Below are positions 10,880 to 23,300 of a stretch of DNA of 64,000 bases, in pieces. The first letter of the stretch is position 1. Each line of letters opens with the position of its first letter. Source of the stretch: Sclerodactyla briareus (lineage: Eukaryota > Echinodermata > Holothuroidea > Dendrochirotida > Sclerodactylidae); the NCBI GenBank assembly GCA_026419785.1, contig JAODTK010005773.1, forward strand, positions 62,001 to 126,000, read 5' to 3'. The notes under the pieces were generated by a model. It worked only from the letters and a program-made list of their open reading frames with translations. It was not told where the DNA came from and did no database searches. Made by a program: the position numbers and the translations under genes.

Positions 10880-12010
10880 CTATGCTGATGAACCATCGGT
10901 CGTATGTGGTCAAGTTCACCAACACATCAATGCTAAGGACAATTGGTAGGTATGTGGGCAATGTTCACCAACATTTCAATGCTAGGACCATTGGTAGGTA
11001 TTTGGGGCAGTGTTCACCACCTTTCAATGCTAAGACCATCGGTAAGGTATTTGGGTACTGTTCACCAACATTTCAATGCTGATGACCATCGGTAGTATGT
11101 GGGCATGTTTCACTCAACATTTCAATGCTAAGGACTATCGGAAGGTATGTGGGCAATGTTTTCACCAACATTTCAATGCACGGACCATCGTAGTATGTGG
11201 GCTTGCTCACCAACCCTTCAATGCTAAGGCACTATCGTTAGGTATGTGGGCAATGTTCACCAACATTTCAATGCTAAGGATCATCGGTAGGTATGTGGGC
11301 AATGTTCACCAACACATCTCAATGCTGAGGACCATCGTAGGTATTTAGGGGTAAATGTTCACCACATTTCCATACTGGAAGCCGTTTGTTAGGTATGTGG
11401 TCAATGTGCACCAACATAAAAACATCAAAGGCTGGGGACTAGTGGTAGGTATTTTGGTATGTTCACCAACAATCAATGCAAGTACCACGTAGGTACCATT
11501 CACTAACACTAATGCTGATGGCCATCGGTAGGTATGTTTGGCAATGTTGACCACACATATCATTGCTACGGTCATCGTAGGTATGTGGGCAATGTTCACC
11601 AACATACAATTCTAAGGTGATCATCGGTGGTATGTGGAATTGTTGCACACACGCAATGCTAGACCATCGGTAGGTATTTGGGTCAGTTCACCAACTCATC
11701 AATGCTGAGGATCATCGGTAGGTGAGTGGGAAACGTTTAATAACAAATGATGAGGACCGTCAGTAGGTCATTATTAATGTTCACCAACACATCATAGCTA
11801 AGGACCATCCGTAGGTAGTGGGCATGTTCATCCAACACATCAATGCCAAGACTATTGGGTATGTATTTGGGTGTTTCCCACTATCAATGCTGCAGGATCA
11901 TTGGTCGGTATGTGGGTAATGTTCGATAACACAAATTGCGGAGTGTCCATCAGTAGGTTGTGTGGGTAAGTTCACCACCTATCAATGCTAGGATATAGTC
12001 TGGTTGTTGG
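10880..12010. repeat. 49-bp minisatellite array 1
   Basis: About 23 imperfect head-to-tail copies of a unit that reads in pieces GCTAAGGACCATCGGTAGGT, ATGTGGGCAATGTTCACCAA, CATTTCAAT. Units vary by substitutions and by indels of a few bases, and the 3' units are most degenerate. The open frames inside are by-products of the repeat and are not genes. Confidence 0.95.
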
Positions 12011-12029
12011 TAATATTCATCACAATCAG

Positions 12030-12544
12030 ACCGTGTTCACCCAGCCCGATACTACATACAAAATTTAAATACCCAGAAAGCCAAAAGGCTTAGTGATTCA
12101 TTGACTCTTCCGACAACCTATAGCCAGACACAAGGACAAATTGGAGAACTGTAACCAACCACCAACCAAAAGGGTTCCTGTTTATACTCGTTATCAAGAA
12201 AGCTAACACGGAGTTTCAAGGTTTTCAAATAGGGTATAGCACTCAACTGGGGAACACACTACCAAGTATGACTTCATCCATCCAAGGAGAGTCGAGTTAT
12301 CATGTTTACAGGCAGTCGTCACAGACACAACACACTATACATACACCGCACCACACACACTGGTCATGACTACATAGATTTCCTCCGGACTTCGTCAAGG
12401 AATAAAAAATCGGTCCTATTGTTCCGGAACTATAAAGCCTGCTCGAACGAGGAAAGCGGGATACACAGCCATACACACGCACACATAACACAGCACAACA
12501 AAGTGTCGCTAAGTCTCTTCCTGATCTTTGTTCAGGAGAGACAA
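12030..12544 (+). mobile_element. Repeat F1 copy d with nested F2 (12,075-12,413)
   Basis: This is the duplicated counterpart of the nested pair at 8,892-9,389. F2 starts AGAAAGCCAAAAGGCTTAGTG and ends CTTCGTCAAGGAATAAAAAA. The F1 right end follows as GTCTCTTCCTGATC and TTCAGGAGAGACAA. Only the right half of F1 lies inside the duplicated segment. Confidence 0.55.
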
Positions 12545-12923
12545 AAACGGTGAGAGCACGAGAGCATAACGGGTGGCCTTCGGTCAACCTCGGTCGGTGC
12601 AGCTTACACTTAGATTCCAAACAGAAACTTGACGACACGAACGCCCGGTACCGATCTGAATAAAGTTGAACATAGCCGTATTTAGGCAGCCGTTGGTCTG
12701 ATGTTCGTCAAACTTGTTTTAGGGACATCCAGTGGGGAAGTGCCAAACAAGTATTCGGTTAGATTCATAAGAGCGGCGCCCCCCAAGTAAGTTCCCTGAA
12801 AAGAATCTTTTGAGCACAATAAGCGGAAGATGGAAAAAGGTTGGTTAGTAGTGTTCTCATTCTCAGGTGGTGGAGCCCCACGGGAGAGCAGACGTCCCTA
12901 TTGTTTCGGTGTGCTGATCTATA

Positions 12924-13540
12924 TCCCCGCGACACTGGGGGAGTATTCTGGGGAGGTTTTGGGGGGTAGCCGCCGCCCGCTTGAAGGTCCCACAGCCACG
13001 CATCCGCCGCCGTAGCCATAAACCTTGGCGTTAGCGCAGAACTCTCTAACGATTCATCCGATTGATCTGAAACTTAGAACACATGTCCACTGGAAAATCT
13101 CGGATGAGTTCGAAAGTGGGGCCTCACTGCAAATGCTGCTGCCGTTAGTGCGCAAAGTTCAAGTTAGTCGGATTTGAACGAAAAACTGGTGGGTTAGGGA
13201 TATAGTGATCCCCGTAAAAATGGGGAGGTAATTGCAAGGTCGTCGGAGGTCAAATTTGCGTAATTTATGCGTTTCCAAATTCGTCAGTTTTGAAACGAAA
13301 CTGGTGGATGGGTCTACATTTGTTCCTGGACAACGGTAAAGGTCATTTTCAAGGTCATCGGGGTCAAATTTGCATAATGTAATTTGTAACTACATGGATT
13401 ACAACAAAAAACTTGGTGGATGAAGGCTATCTTGGTTTTGACCAAAATGGAGGTCTTAATGGGGTTGTGAGGATACTTCTTCCCAATGATTACTCAAAAG
13501 CTGGGATAACAGTGGCGGTTACCCGCTACACATGGTCTAG
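12924..13540 (+). mobile_element. Short non-autonomous Helitron A, copy 2
   Basis: This is the duplicated counterpart of 9,752-10,348. The 5' end is TCCCCGCGACACTGGGGG and the 3' end shows GGCGGTTACCCGC, then TGGTCTAG followed by T and a T-run. The 3' hairpin is better preserved than in copy 1 and matches GGCGGTTTACCCGCC of the large Helitron at 35.4-39.3 kb. Confidence 0.7.
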
Positions 13541-14104
13541 TTATTTTTTTTTTTTTTTATCAATAAAAATTAAAAATTGGAAAAAAATTATAAAATGCTA
13601 ATATCTCAACATCTGTGAGGTCCAATTTTCTCATCAACATCATGAGCAGTACATTTTTGCAGAAGAAAAATGTGCTGTAAATGAGCACAGAGCTGATGAA
13701 GATAATAGTAAAATAGGGGATTGCTGTTGGTTTGTTTTATTCACAAGGGGAAGGGGTTATGAAGTGTGCTGTGTATAGGAAACACGATAATTACATTGTG
13801 ATGTGAGTTGCTGCTCCGAGATAAACCATCATCGTCATCCAGTTTTACGTCGCCCCGGCTCCACTTCCAGTGGGTTGGACGGTTCAGGACGGTAGTACTA
13901 CACTAGTACGTACGCCACCTATTACGCTCAGTTGGTGGAAGGTGGATGGAATATCTGCAAAAACTACATGTACATAATTGATGCAAACTGCGCCGAGTCC
14001 TTTGCCCCCATGCCCCCCCCCCCATGCTGGCGACACCCTGAGTGGTAAGTAGTAGTCCCTTCCGCGATCTTAACAAACACACCGTGCCTGAGGACAATAG
14101 GTAC

Positions 14105-15150
14105 GTATGGGATGTTCACCACACATCAATGCTAGGACCCTGGGTAGGTACGTGGGCAATGTTCACGAACATTTCAATGCTAAGGACCATCGGTAGGTAT
14201 TTGGGTAATGTTCACCAAACATTCCCCCAATGGCTGAGGACCATCGGTTAGGTATTTGGGCAAGGGTTCACCAAAATTTCAATGCTAAGGACTATCGGTA
14301 GGTAGGTAGGCCAATGTTCCAAAAGTTCAATGCTAAGGACCATCGGTAGGTATTGGGCATTGCTCACCAACACTTCAATGCAAGGACATCGGTAGGTCAG
14401 GTGGGCCAATGTTCACCAACATTTCAATGCTAAGGACCATCGGTAGGTATGTGGCAATGTTCACCAACATTTCAATGCTGAGGACGTCGGTAGGTATGTG
14501 GCAATGTTCACAACATTTCAATGCTAAGAACCAGCGGTAGGTATTTGCGGGTAATGTTCACCAACATTTCAATACTGAAGACCGTTGGTAGGTATGTGGG
14601 CAATGTTCACCAACACATCTCAATGCTGGGGACATTGGGAGGTCATGGTTGGGAAGTTCACCAACACATCAATGCTGGGGACTATCGGTAGGTATGTGGG
14701 TAATGTTAACCAAAACATAATTGTGAGGCCCATCGGTAGTATTTGGGCAATGTTGACCAACCATATCATTGCTAAGGATCATCGGTAGGTATGTGGGCAA
14801 TGTTGACCAACATATCACTTGCTAAGGATCATCGGTAGGTATGTGGAAATTGGTCACCAACACATCAATGCTAAGGACCATCGGTAGTATTTGGGTATGT
14901 CACCAACGTATCAATTGCTGAAGATAATCGGTAGGTGAGTGGGCACGTTTAATAACAAATGATGAGGACCGTCAGAGGGATATGTGATTATGTTTCACCA
15001 ACACATATAGCTAAGGGACCACGGTAGTAGGTATGTGGGCAAGTTCACCAACACATCAATGCCAAAGACTATGGTATGGTATGTGGTGTTCACCAACATA
15101 TAATGCTGAGGATCATTGGAAGTATGTGTGGTAATGTCTAATACAGACAT
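14105..15150. repeat. 49-bp minisatellite array 2
   Basis: About 21 units of the same 49-bp repeat as array 1 (landmarks ACCATCGGTAGGTATGTGGG and TTCACCAACA). Units in the first half are closer to consensus than in array 1. Confidence 0.95.
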
Positions 15151-16749
15151 TGATGGTTATATATATGCCTTGCAAGTTGTATCATAGCAAAATCCTCATC
15201 GTTACTTGCCTCATCACGAAGGAATCTAATTGATTTTTTTTAACTCACCCCAAGGGGTGTGGGACCAGGGGCTGTAGATGTGTTAGAAGATATATGAGGG
15301 GTGTGTGTAAATGAAAGGGGGGGAACTGGAAAGAAAGACAAATGAACAATGCAATAATTCCGCTGCGGATGGTGCTTAAATATATGTAATCTTTATATTT
15401 TCTACTGTTCAAACTTACAGATTCTTGGTTATTACAAGCTCAACAATCTCGTTGAAATACTTTGAAAACATAACTTCATGAGAGGTGAAAAACCAAGTGG
15501 AATATTCTGCTGTGGTGAGCACAATGCTATTGCTAATGATAATAACTTAAAATATGGATTAAATTTGAATAAGTCAAACCTCTGGTCGCAAGTGGCAAAA
15601 AAGCAATTGCAAAGTTTGACACATTTTAGGGTGAAATCCATCTCAGTAATTCTAGATATGTTTAGTTGTTATATTGTTTTTTGGGGGGGGGGGGGGGGCA
15701 CTATAAGGAGTCAATACAAGATGATTTGATATAGAGAACGTTTCCATTGTTGGGCGCCATACAAACAAAAATTGTTTCTATTTTCTTTTACGCAGTGATA
15801 TTGCTCCTCTTAATGCCTTGTGATGCAGGCCATATTCCATGACCCAGACAATCCAAGAAAGTGAGAAATAATTTAGCATTGTGTCAATACCAATGTATCA
15901 CTCCATCATGCCCGCATAACGAAATGGATCCTCCTGATAGAGCTACTATGCATGGCAGTCACTACTTTGTACTAGTCGACTCATTATAGGACCTCCACAA
16001 TCAAATGTCCCACCTTAATAACAGAGACAAGCAATGAGGAGTGATCCATTCCACTAACAAGGATCACGGAAACTGCTAGTGGCAGGCACATATGTCACCC
16101 AGTGAAGGCACTGTAGTACAACCGTTTAAAATGCTATTCTCAACCAATAGGGAACTCTTAACATGTATTCCCGACCTTTTTAAATTCAGAATGGTATTGT
16201 AGTTGGCGGAAACTAGGGCACAGTGTTAAGTCAATACAGTAAACACGACTACCCCTGTGAAGCGCAAGAAGGTCGAACCGAAGTGGCTCTGCGTCTAACT
16301 CAGTCTGATAAAGATAAAAAGAGTATTGGAAGAAAACAGGACCCTCAGATTCATCCAAAATGGCTTTTCAAGCCCCAATAACGGTCCAAATTAATTATTG
16401 ACCTATTTGGAGCATGAACCATTCTATTTGGCCCGGAAGAGACGGAAGCATTTCTTTCTTCAAGAGGGGAAGGGGGGGGGCCTAGGCTAGGCTGTGGAAT
16501 TCTTAGGAGGGCCTGGCGCCCCCGGCCCCATAGCTCCATCAATAGGATCACGCCTGCAAATCAGCGAATTATCCCAAGATGTGGCCAAGGGAGGCACATC
16601 AGGACATACCTCTCAATCACCATCACTTATTAACAGGATATCTGTAAATTGAGCATTACCTTCAATATTTGGGAAGTACGAGTCGTCGACCCGCTGAGGA
16701 GCTATTGATTGTTATGGTGTTCTATTTGCATGGTTTGTAAAGGGCCGAC
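15151..16749. other. no gene seen; one G-run
   Basis: Mostly single-copy, AT-rich DNA with a run of G at 15,684-15,699 and a shorter one near 16,475. Short open frames (up to 83 codons) carry no motif. Confidence 0.45.
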
Positions 16750-17205
16750 ATGGAGCGAACCTGGTTCCGCCTACCTTACAAGAGTAGCGGTCTTCCCCTG
16801 TGGAACTCTTCGTTGCTTGTCTTTGTCGTCTCGAGTGGAATGACTTATCGCAGAAAGAAGCGCACTTCAGGCGGCCCTTGTTCCTATGGTTTTAGCTCTG
16901 ATGACCTAAAACTTTTATCGCCAACTGAAAAAAATTTTCCACAAATTTGCAGACAAAAATCACCGAGGCGTGTGGACCCTTTCAGAGAGGAGCTGCGTTG
17001 TGGTGGTTTTGACCCTTGTAGGAAGGCCCTGTGCGTGAGGTCTGGGCCAATGCGGTGGGCATTGATGGGTATGGTAGGTGGAGGGTGGGAGTTTTGGCCA
17101 ATGGAGAATGAAAATGACGCTTGTATCACTGAGGGGCACAGATCAAGAGGTGCCGTCTTAATCCAAACCAGAGCAACAAAGCGGTTTATCATCGATCAAT
17201 TTTGA
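16750..17205 (+). CDS. Hypothetical ORF, 151 codons, unrecognised
   Basis: One of the longest ATG-to-stop frames in the window outside obvious repeats. It is rich in Arg, Ser and Gly, with no signal peptide, membrane span or motif that I recognise. The N-terminus MERTWFRLPYKSSGLPLW is hydrophobic-basic, and the C-terminal half has Gly and Trp runs (GGGWEFW). The opposite strand is also open for 102 codons (16,884-17,192), as happens in GC-richer stretches, so chance is a real alternative. No splice acceptor or promoter marks it as a gene. Confidence 0.15.
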   Translation: MERTWFRLPYKSSGLPLWNSSLLVFVVSSGMTYRRKKRTSGGPCSYGFSSDDLKLLSPTEKNFPQICRQKSPRRVDPFREELRCGGFDPCRKALCVRSGPMRWALMGMVGGGWEFWPMENENDACITEGHRSRGAVLIQTRATKRFIIDQF

Positions 17206-20200
17206 CATGGACCTGAGACTTATTCACTGGAAATACAAGACTAACGCCCCTTAAGTTTCTTTGGGACCAAGTCTTCCCTCCTGATGCAAGAGATGATTTG
17301 ATATGTATATTGTCAAGCAGACACAGTTCCAGACCAAGTTGCATGGGAGGGATAAGACTCAGAGGGGGCGTGAGGACACCATGAGATGACAGGATATCAT
17401 GATTCCAAATATTATAGCATGGAATTTCTACAGAACCTCAGACATTGTTCTGATGACCTGACGAATTCGGGGAGGGGAGGGGCACCACCCCCCCCCCCCA
17501 CCCCCACACCCCCACCATAGAACCATGCCTGATTATCAGGGATCATAATTTCTATCTTCTAGCAACAATCAATTGGATAAGAAATGGGAACATTCCTTCA
17601 ATCTCATTCTCAGTCCATTTGCTGACACTGTAAAGCTAATGCATAATAGTGACTTCTGAATGCTTATTGATGTGTAATGTGTAAAATTATTCTCCAATCA
17701 AAAACGACTTGATGAAGACTTGATTCCTACTTCCCTCCTACACCTGTCAAGACAGTTTTTAAAGCTTCTTGGCTGTCTGCATCAATTACCGATTATCCCG
17801 GCAGGATAAAGCCTCTGCCCAGAAGTACAACATTAAATATCATTGGTCTGGAGGGCAACATCTTCCTGCAGGGCCTGCTCTTACAGTGGGGAATTTTTAC
17901 CTGACACAATCCTTGGGTCAGGTATTTCTGGCTAGGAATGAGTAAATGTTCAGGCATGTGAGACAAAGGAGTGCATACTTCATACAATAGAACTGTATGA
18001 ACTTTGTATTTAAACTAGCATTTTTCAAGGATTATTGCTCGATATTCTCAGCAACAGATAATCGTGTTTTACTATTTCATATTCCCCTCTTCACAATCAG
18101 TTGGTTTGATCATTGCAAGAATTGTGAAGTAAAACTCTTTTCAGGTCTCAAAGAGCACTTCTTCAGGTGAAGTCGGCATCATTAGAACTGATGAGCTGAC
18201 CACTTCTAGGCTCAAAAAAATATGCTAGATGTCACTGTTTGTAACGTGTCAGAAAAATGTTAGGTATGGTCATTGCTATAAATTGTCCAGTTATTCACTG
18301 AATTGTTAACAATTCCCTTAACCATTTGACCGTTCTCATTCTGAATCCTCCTAATTCACTCAAAATTTCTGTCACTGGCCAAGTGGTGGCAACAGGGAGG
18401 GATCATTTGAGATATCAAATGAAATATTTGGCAAGCTTTTGAAGGTGATGTTACAAACAGTCTATAAAAACAAGAACAAGTACAACTTATTAAATTGAAT
18501 AATGGACAGTAGGACAGGGGGTAACATGTCACATTCCATTCAAAATGTGAAATGTTTTGGTCAAGGCCAATTTTTGCCACATCTTTGGTAACTTCAGAAA
18601 AATGTATTCTGAAATCAATTTTACCTACTTTGCCATATTGAAGTATCAGTATATATGCATACAGCAGCTTGATTGTAGAGAAGAAATTCCTAACAATGAC
18701 TACATATAATTTACATTAAAACACAAGAAATACGGACAATTTACATGCTTGCTCTGAGACCCCATGACCTCGAGCCTAATCTAGCTCATTTCTACACTGC
18801 TAAATGATAAAACAGTATGAACAAGAAAACTATATTAGTCACGTCATTGTGAATGGAAGGCATAAAGTGCACATTTTGGACAAGTGAGGGTTTAAAATCT
18901 TTAATTCCTGTGATTATCAAACCCACTTGTGACGGTTTGGGTTATAGTATAAAATTTTGACTCTAAAATTTCAGTGGTTTATGTAAAACAGTCTGCATGA
19001 TTGTAAGTGATTAAAAACTTGAATCATGGAAATGCATGCACTGTCCAATGAGTATAGGACATTGAAATATACACCAATGACACAATTACTCCATTCTGAC
19101 TGTGAAAAACGAATGAACCTTCCCCCACCCAGCGCCCTGATGATTACCCAAACTGGCTGGGGATAAGTTTGGGAGGTATATGCCAAGAGACCGGGGTAGG
19201 CTGTTCACCATCAGATTTACAAGGATTTCTAAATGACTCTGTTGGATAGTAATAGAGTGACTATATAAATACCAGATGTGATGCAAGTCATGATAAATAG
19301 CAGTTGAATTTTGAATATTGCCAGCAAAAATTAGCCACAGTTTTTGGATTTCACTGTGGACTAGTTAACATGATTGTGTGATTTTCGTTACAATACATGT
19401 ACAATACATACTATTTAACAAATTTCACCAAAAACCTAGAACACTGGTTATCCCCATTAAGCGAAGACACGGATTATGAAAAGTAAGTAAGATGTTGATA
19501 GTAATAAACTATTTCTCAGTTAAAGCTGTACATACGCAAGATTGTGTTCCTTATGTGCTTTAGGGACTCCACACACAGTGTGAGCTTAGTGTTGTGCTTA
19601 TGGCAGAACCTCTTGAATTATAGGAAGTTACTCCTCCGAATCTGTAAAGGGAGGGGAATGGGGAGGGGGGGGGATGGGGGGGGGGTCTCTGAGGGAAACG
19701 TGAGTCCCTGAGCACCCATAGTTGGATTGTAGCATGAGCAGTTTGGGCGACCAAGTTGGTGGCACGCAAAGTATGGGAGGCACTGTCCGAGCAGACCTTG
19801 ATGTCGGCAATTATATCGCTGGACCAAAAGTTCTAACTCCCCTCCCCCCCCCCCCCTTGGAAAGACTTTGCCTCCCGCGGGCGGCCAAAAGTGGTTGAGA
19901 ATGATACAAAAAGTGGTCATGAACCCTTTAGTCTTGTTCCCTATGATATTAGTGTTGTTTATTTCGCATTTAGTATGTCTCAACCGACCTGATCACAGAG
20001 GTCGAGAGAACAAATTGCGTGTTAACAGCAAAATCTACAGTATAAAAGTATACAAATGTGGATATAGTGCCAGCCTCTTAAATAGCAAATCAGTAAACCA
20101 ATTTCAAGTTATTAGGACCAATTGTTGACCATGTATACCACAAACACGCTCATGTGCAGAAGTCATCGCCCAAAGTATCCTTTCCGAACGTGTTCGACGA

Positions 20201-21182
20201 GACACAGAACTACAGGACAAAAAATGTTGGTCTCAAGAGGTCTCTTCAGTCTCAACAAAGTCTACACACCCCATGAAAAATTGTGGATAACGGCCCTGGA
20301 CTACAAGTAGGTTTTGTTAAGCACACTGGCGGCTAATTATAAAGAGCTAAATATTCAGCTGGGGAAAACTGCATGCGTCAATCCAAACCCAAGTCATACA
20401 AATCACGTACGGAGTTGCAGTCCTTCGAAGTTTGTGCATGCGAATTACGTAAGATCGAAAAAGCATTCCTTCATGCAATAATGTAGATGATGTCATATTG
20501 CCAAAAGAGCCCTGGAAAAAATCTCTGTTTGAAATGCACACATTATTTTCACTTTGAAAAGAACTTAGTTTATTGAGAGAGGATTGCTGTAGTTGGAGTT
20601 GGTAGGTGGTGATGGTTACTTGGTGAGAGAAAGATAGTAAGTGTTGACTTATTCAACCAAATGAACAATGAAATACATGACATAACTTCACGGATTGTCC
20701 AGAAAAAAAACCCCACGGTGCATCATGTGTAATTGTGCAATCGGGGATTTCCCATTTATCGAAATGGACCAAAATTTGAAGGCAATAACTCCACATAGGC
20801 GCATCATACTGAAATGGGGTTAGGCCCTATAGATACAATTTTACATTCTCCACGATAAACCTCAGTGTATCCAAGCATGTAGTTGTTCTTTAACCTTTGC
20901 CATATCAACTCAAGATCCGCTCCCAAATTTTAGGTTAGGTTAGGTTAACTAGCTACCGGACCCATGCGTTTATCATGTCTATCATTTGATGCGAGATAGT
21001 GCTGTCAACCTAACAAGCTTGTACCCGGAATTTAGAGACGAGTTCCCCTGAGCATAGGAGGATCGTTCGAACACTTATAGGGTTTCCTGTTCCCACGCTG
21101 TGGGGGTACGTTCGTGCTGCAGGTGCTGATGTCACACCAAGACCGCAACGTCGGTCGCCTTTGAAACAGAATTGTTAGCAGA
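17206..21182. other. no gene; single-copy-like DNA with C/G runs
   Basis: About 4 kb of AT-rich sequence without repeats of the families described here. C-rich (17,488-17,515, 19,840-19,856) and G-rich (19,657-19,687) tracts are the only clear structures. No open frame has recognisable protein character. The segment could be intron or intergenic. Confidence 0.45.
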
Positions 21183-21398
21183 CTAGTACGGGCACTGGTG
21201 GATTACTTCCCTGTGCCATCTTTGGTGTGTTACAGCGGCCCCGTGCTCCCGGTACAATCGTGACGCTCTCAAAGAGCTTACCGCGAAGCAGGCACACGAG
21301 CTTAGGGCGTGCCAATCGAGCCACTCCCTGACGTGCTCCGAGGCGCGCTTCAGGGATTGTGATCCTCCCGCAGCCCCAACCTGGAGTACTTGTTCCAT
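21183..21398 (-). CDS. Possible coding fragment, unrecognised
   Basis: A 71-codon minus-strand frame in a locally GC-rich island (21.1-21.45 kb) within AT-rich surroundings. The peptide looks protein-like (LKRASEHVREWLDWHALSS, then RASRLYREHGAAVTHQRW), with an amphipathic, Arg-rich character. No family is recognised. The raised GC and confined frame suggest a transposon-derived or genuine exon fragment. I see no convincing splice sites at its edges. Confidence 0.25.
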   Translation of the reverse strand: MEQVLQVGAAGGSQSLKRASEHVREWLDWHALSSCACFAVSSLRASRLYREHGAAVTHQRWHREVIHQCPY

Positions 21399-21819
21399 CA
21401 GATCGGGCCCAAAACGTGAAAACAGAGACAGTGAGCTCGACTTTACCTCAGGCTTGATGTGAGACCTTTGGGGTGGTTACTAAATTGTCAACTTGTCAAG
21501 CCGAAGAGGCGACTGGGGCAAGAACTTCACACTTAGTTAATATATCCTTATCTTACTTTCAGAGATGTCTTTAGTATAACATTTATACGGGGAATCTTAT
21601 TTACTCGAAGTCACATGATTCTTGGAGTTACTGAATAAACCCCCCCCAACCTGCACAACGATTATCCTCAAGGTTCTATAATGGAATGAGAATAGAGATG
21701 TTGTGAGTCGCCAGGTGGTTATCGGTATCCCAGTGCAATTCCAGACTTGGATGCTTCGAAGTTCAGAATTAGGTGGTCCTGAGGTTTCTACTGGCGATTG
21801 TGGAAACTCTTTATAATTG

Positions 21820-23300
21820 TATAAATTAACACCAACTTTTTGTGTGTTGCCCTTATGCAGTGATAACCATTGTTGGTGTTAACACCATCTCTTTTTAGAG
21901 CTTGGTGCCTGTTTGGTGGTGCCCCTATGCAGTGATTAACACATTAGTTGGTGGTTAACACCATCTCTGTGTTAGTAAGCTTGTGCCTGTTGGGTTGTCC
22001 CTATGCAGTGTGATAACCATTAGTTGGTTTGTTCAACACCATCTCTTTGTCAGAGCTTGTTGCCTGTTGGCATTCACCTATGCAGTGATAACCATTAGTG
22101 GGTGTTAAACACCAACTCACATGTTAGAAGTTTGCAGAGAGATTGTGCCTGTTGTGCATGGCCACTATGCAGTGATAACCTTAGTTGGTGTAAACACCAA
22201 CTCACATGTTTAGAAGCTTGGCCTGTTGTGTTTGCCCTATTGCAGTGATAACCATTAGTTGGTGTTAAACACCAACCTTGTTAGAAGCTTGTGCCTGTTG
22301 TGTGTTGCCCCTATGCAGTTGATAACATTAGTTGGTGTTCAACACCAACTCTTTGTTAGAGTTGTGCCTGTTGTGTGGTGCCTATGCAGGAAACCATCAC
22401 CCGTTGGTTGGTGTTTGTACACCAAATCTGTTAGAAGGTGTGTTCATGTGTTGCTGTCCCCCATGTAGTCATCTTCATGGAAAGTACTCCAAAGAGCCTC
22501 CAAAGGGCATCTGATGAAGGATAGGTGGTGTGCACGGGAAAGAATATGCATCGGCTCATGCAGTGATTGATAGCATAGTTGGTGTTAACACCAGGCTTTT
22601 GTTAGAAGCTGTGCGTGTTGTGCGTTGCCCCGATGCAGTGATAACCAGTAGTTGATGTTAGAAACACCAACTCTGTGAGAACTTGGCCTGTGTGTGTTGC
22701 CCATGGCAGTGATAACCATGAGTGGTGTCAACAACCAACTCTTGTTAGAGAGCTTGTGCTGTGGTGTGTTGCCCCTATGCAGTGATAACCACGACCCGTT
22801 GGTTGGTTGTTACACCAACTCTCTGTTAGAAGGTTGTGTTCATTGTGTGCTGTCCCCCATGTCTTCATCTTCATTGAAGTACTCCAAAGAGCCCCCAAAG
22901 GGCTCTGATGAAGAATAGTTGGTGGTGTGCAGGGAGGGGAATATTTGCTATCGGCTCCAGTAGTGATAGCCACTAGTTGATGTTTACTACCACTCTCATG
23001 TTGAAATTGTGCCGGTGGTGTGCTTGTCTATATACAGTGATACTACGATTGGTGTTCAATTACCACTCTCTGTTAAAGCTTGTGTCCCATGGTGCTGTCC
23101 CCTATGTAGTGATAACCACTATTTGGTGTTCAACACCAACTTTTTGTAGGAAGCTTGGCCTGTTGTTGTATTGCCCAGTGCAGTGATATCAATTAGTTGG
23201 TGATCTCTTTCATAGGAGCTTGTGCCTGATGTGTGCTGTCCCCTATGCCAGTGATAACCACTAGTTGGTGTTCGACACAAACTTTTTTTTAGAGCTTGTG
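21820..23300. repeat. 75-bp minisatellite with a palindrome in each unit
   Basis: About 19 imperfect copies of a 75-bp unit with the landmarks TGTTGCCCCTATGCAGTG, ATAACCATTAGTTGG and TGTTAGAAGCTTGTGCCTG. Each good unit contains AGTTGGTGTTAAACACCAAC, a near-perfect palindrome with arms of about 9 bp. Two places (22,455-22,565 and 22,855-22,970) carry an extra block of about 110 bp with ACTCCAAAGAGCC and GATGAAG, spaced about 400 bp apart. This indicates a higher-order repeat. Confidence 0.95.

Larger units (their letters stand above)
8892..12023 (+). repeat. 3.1-kb tandem segmental duplication, unit 1
   Basis: From AATCAACCGTGTTCACCC onward this segment matches 12,024-15,150 in order: F1/F2 repeat, unique stretch, Helitron A, flank, then 49-bp minisatellite. 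The join at about 12,023 sits at a shared AATCA. The insertions predate the duplication because both units carry them in the same places. The units differ by many single-base indels. Confidence 0.85.
12024..15150 (+). repeat. 3.1-kb tandem segmental duplication, unit 2
   Basis: This is the second unit, collinear with 8,892-12,023. It ends where the second minisatellite fades into single-copy DNA at about 15,150. Confidence 0.85.

Noticed and set aside
10882..11348. ORFs of 66-90 codons in the 49-bp minisatellite
   Set aside because: They translate the repeat (HQHFNA-type periodic peptides) and differ in frame from unit to unit. They are by-products, not genes.
22259..22918. ORFs of 60-74 codons in the 75-bp minisatellite
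   Set aside because: These are periodic translations of the satellite, broken by every indel.
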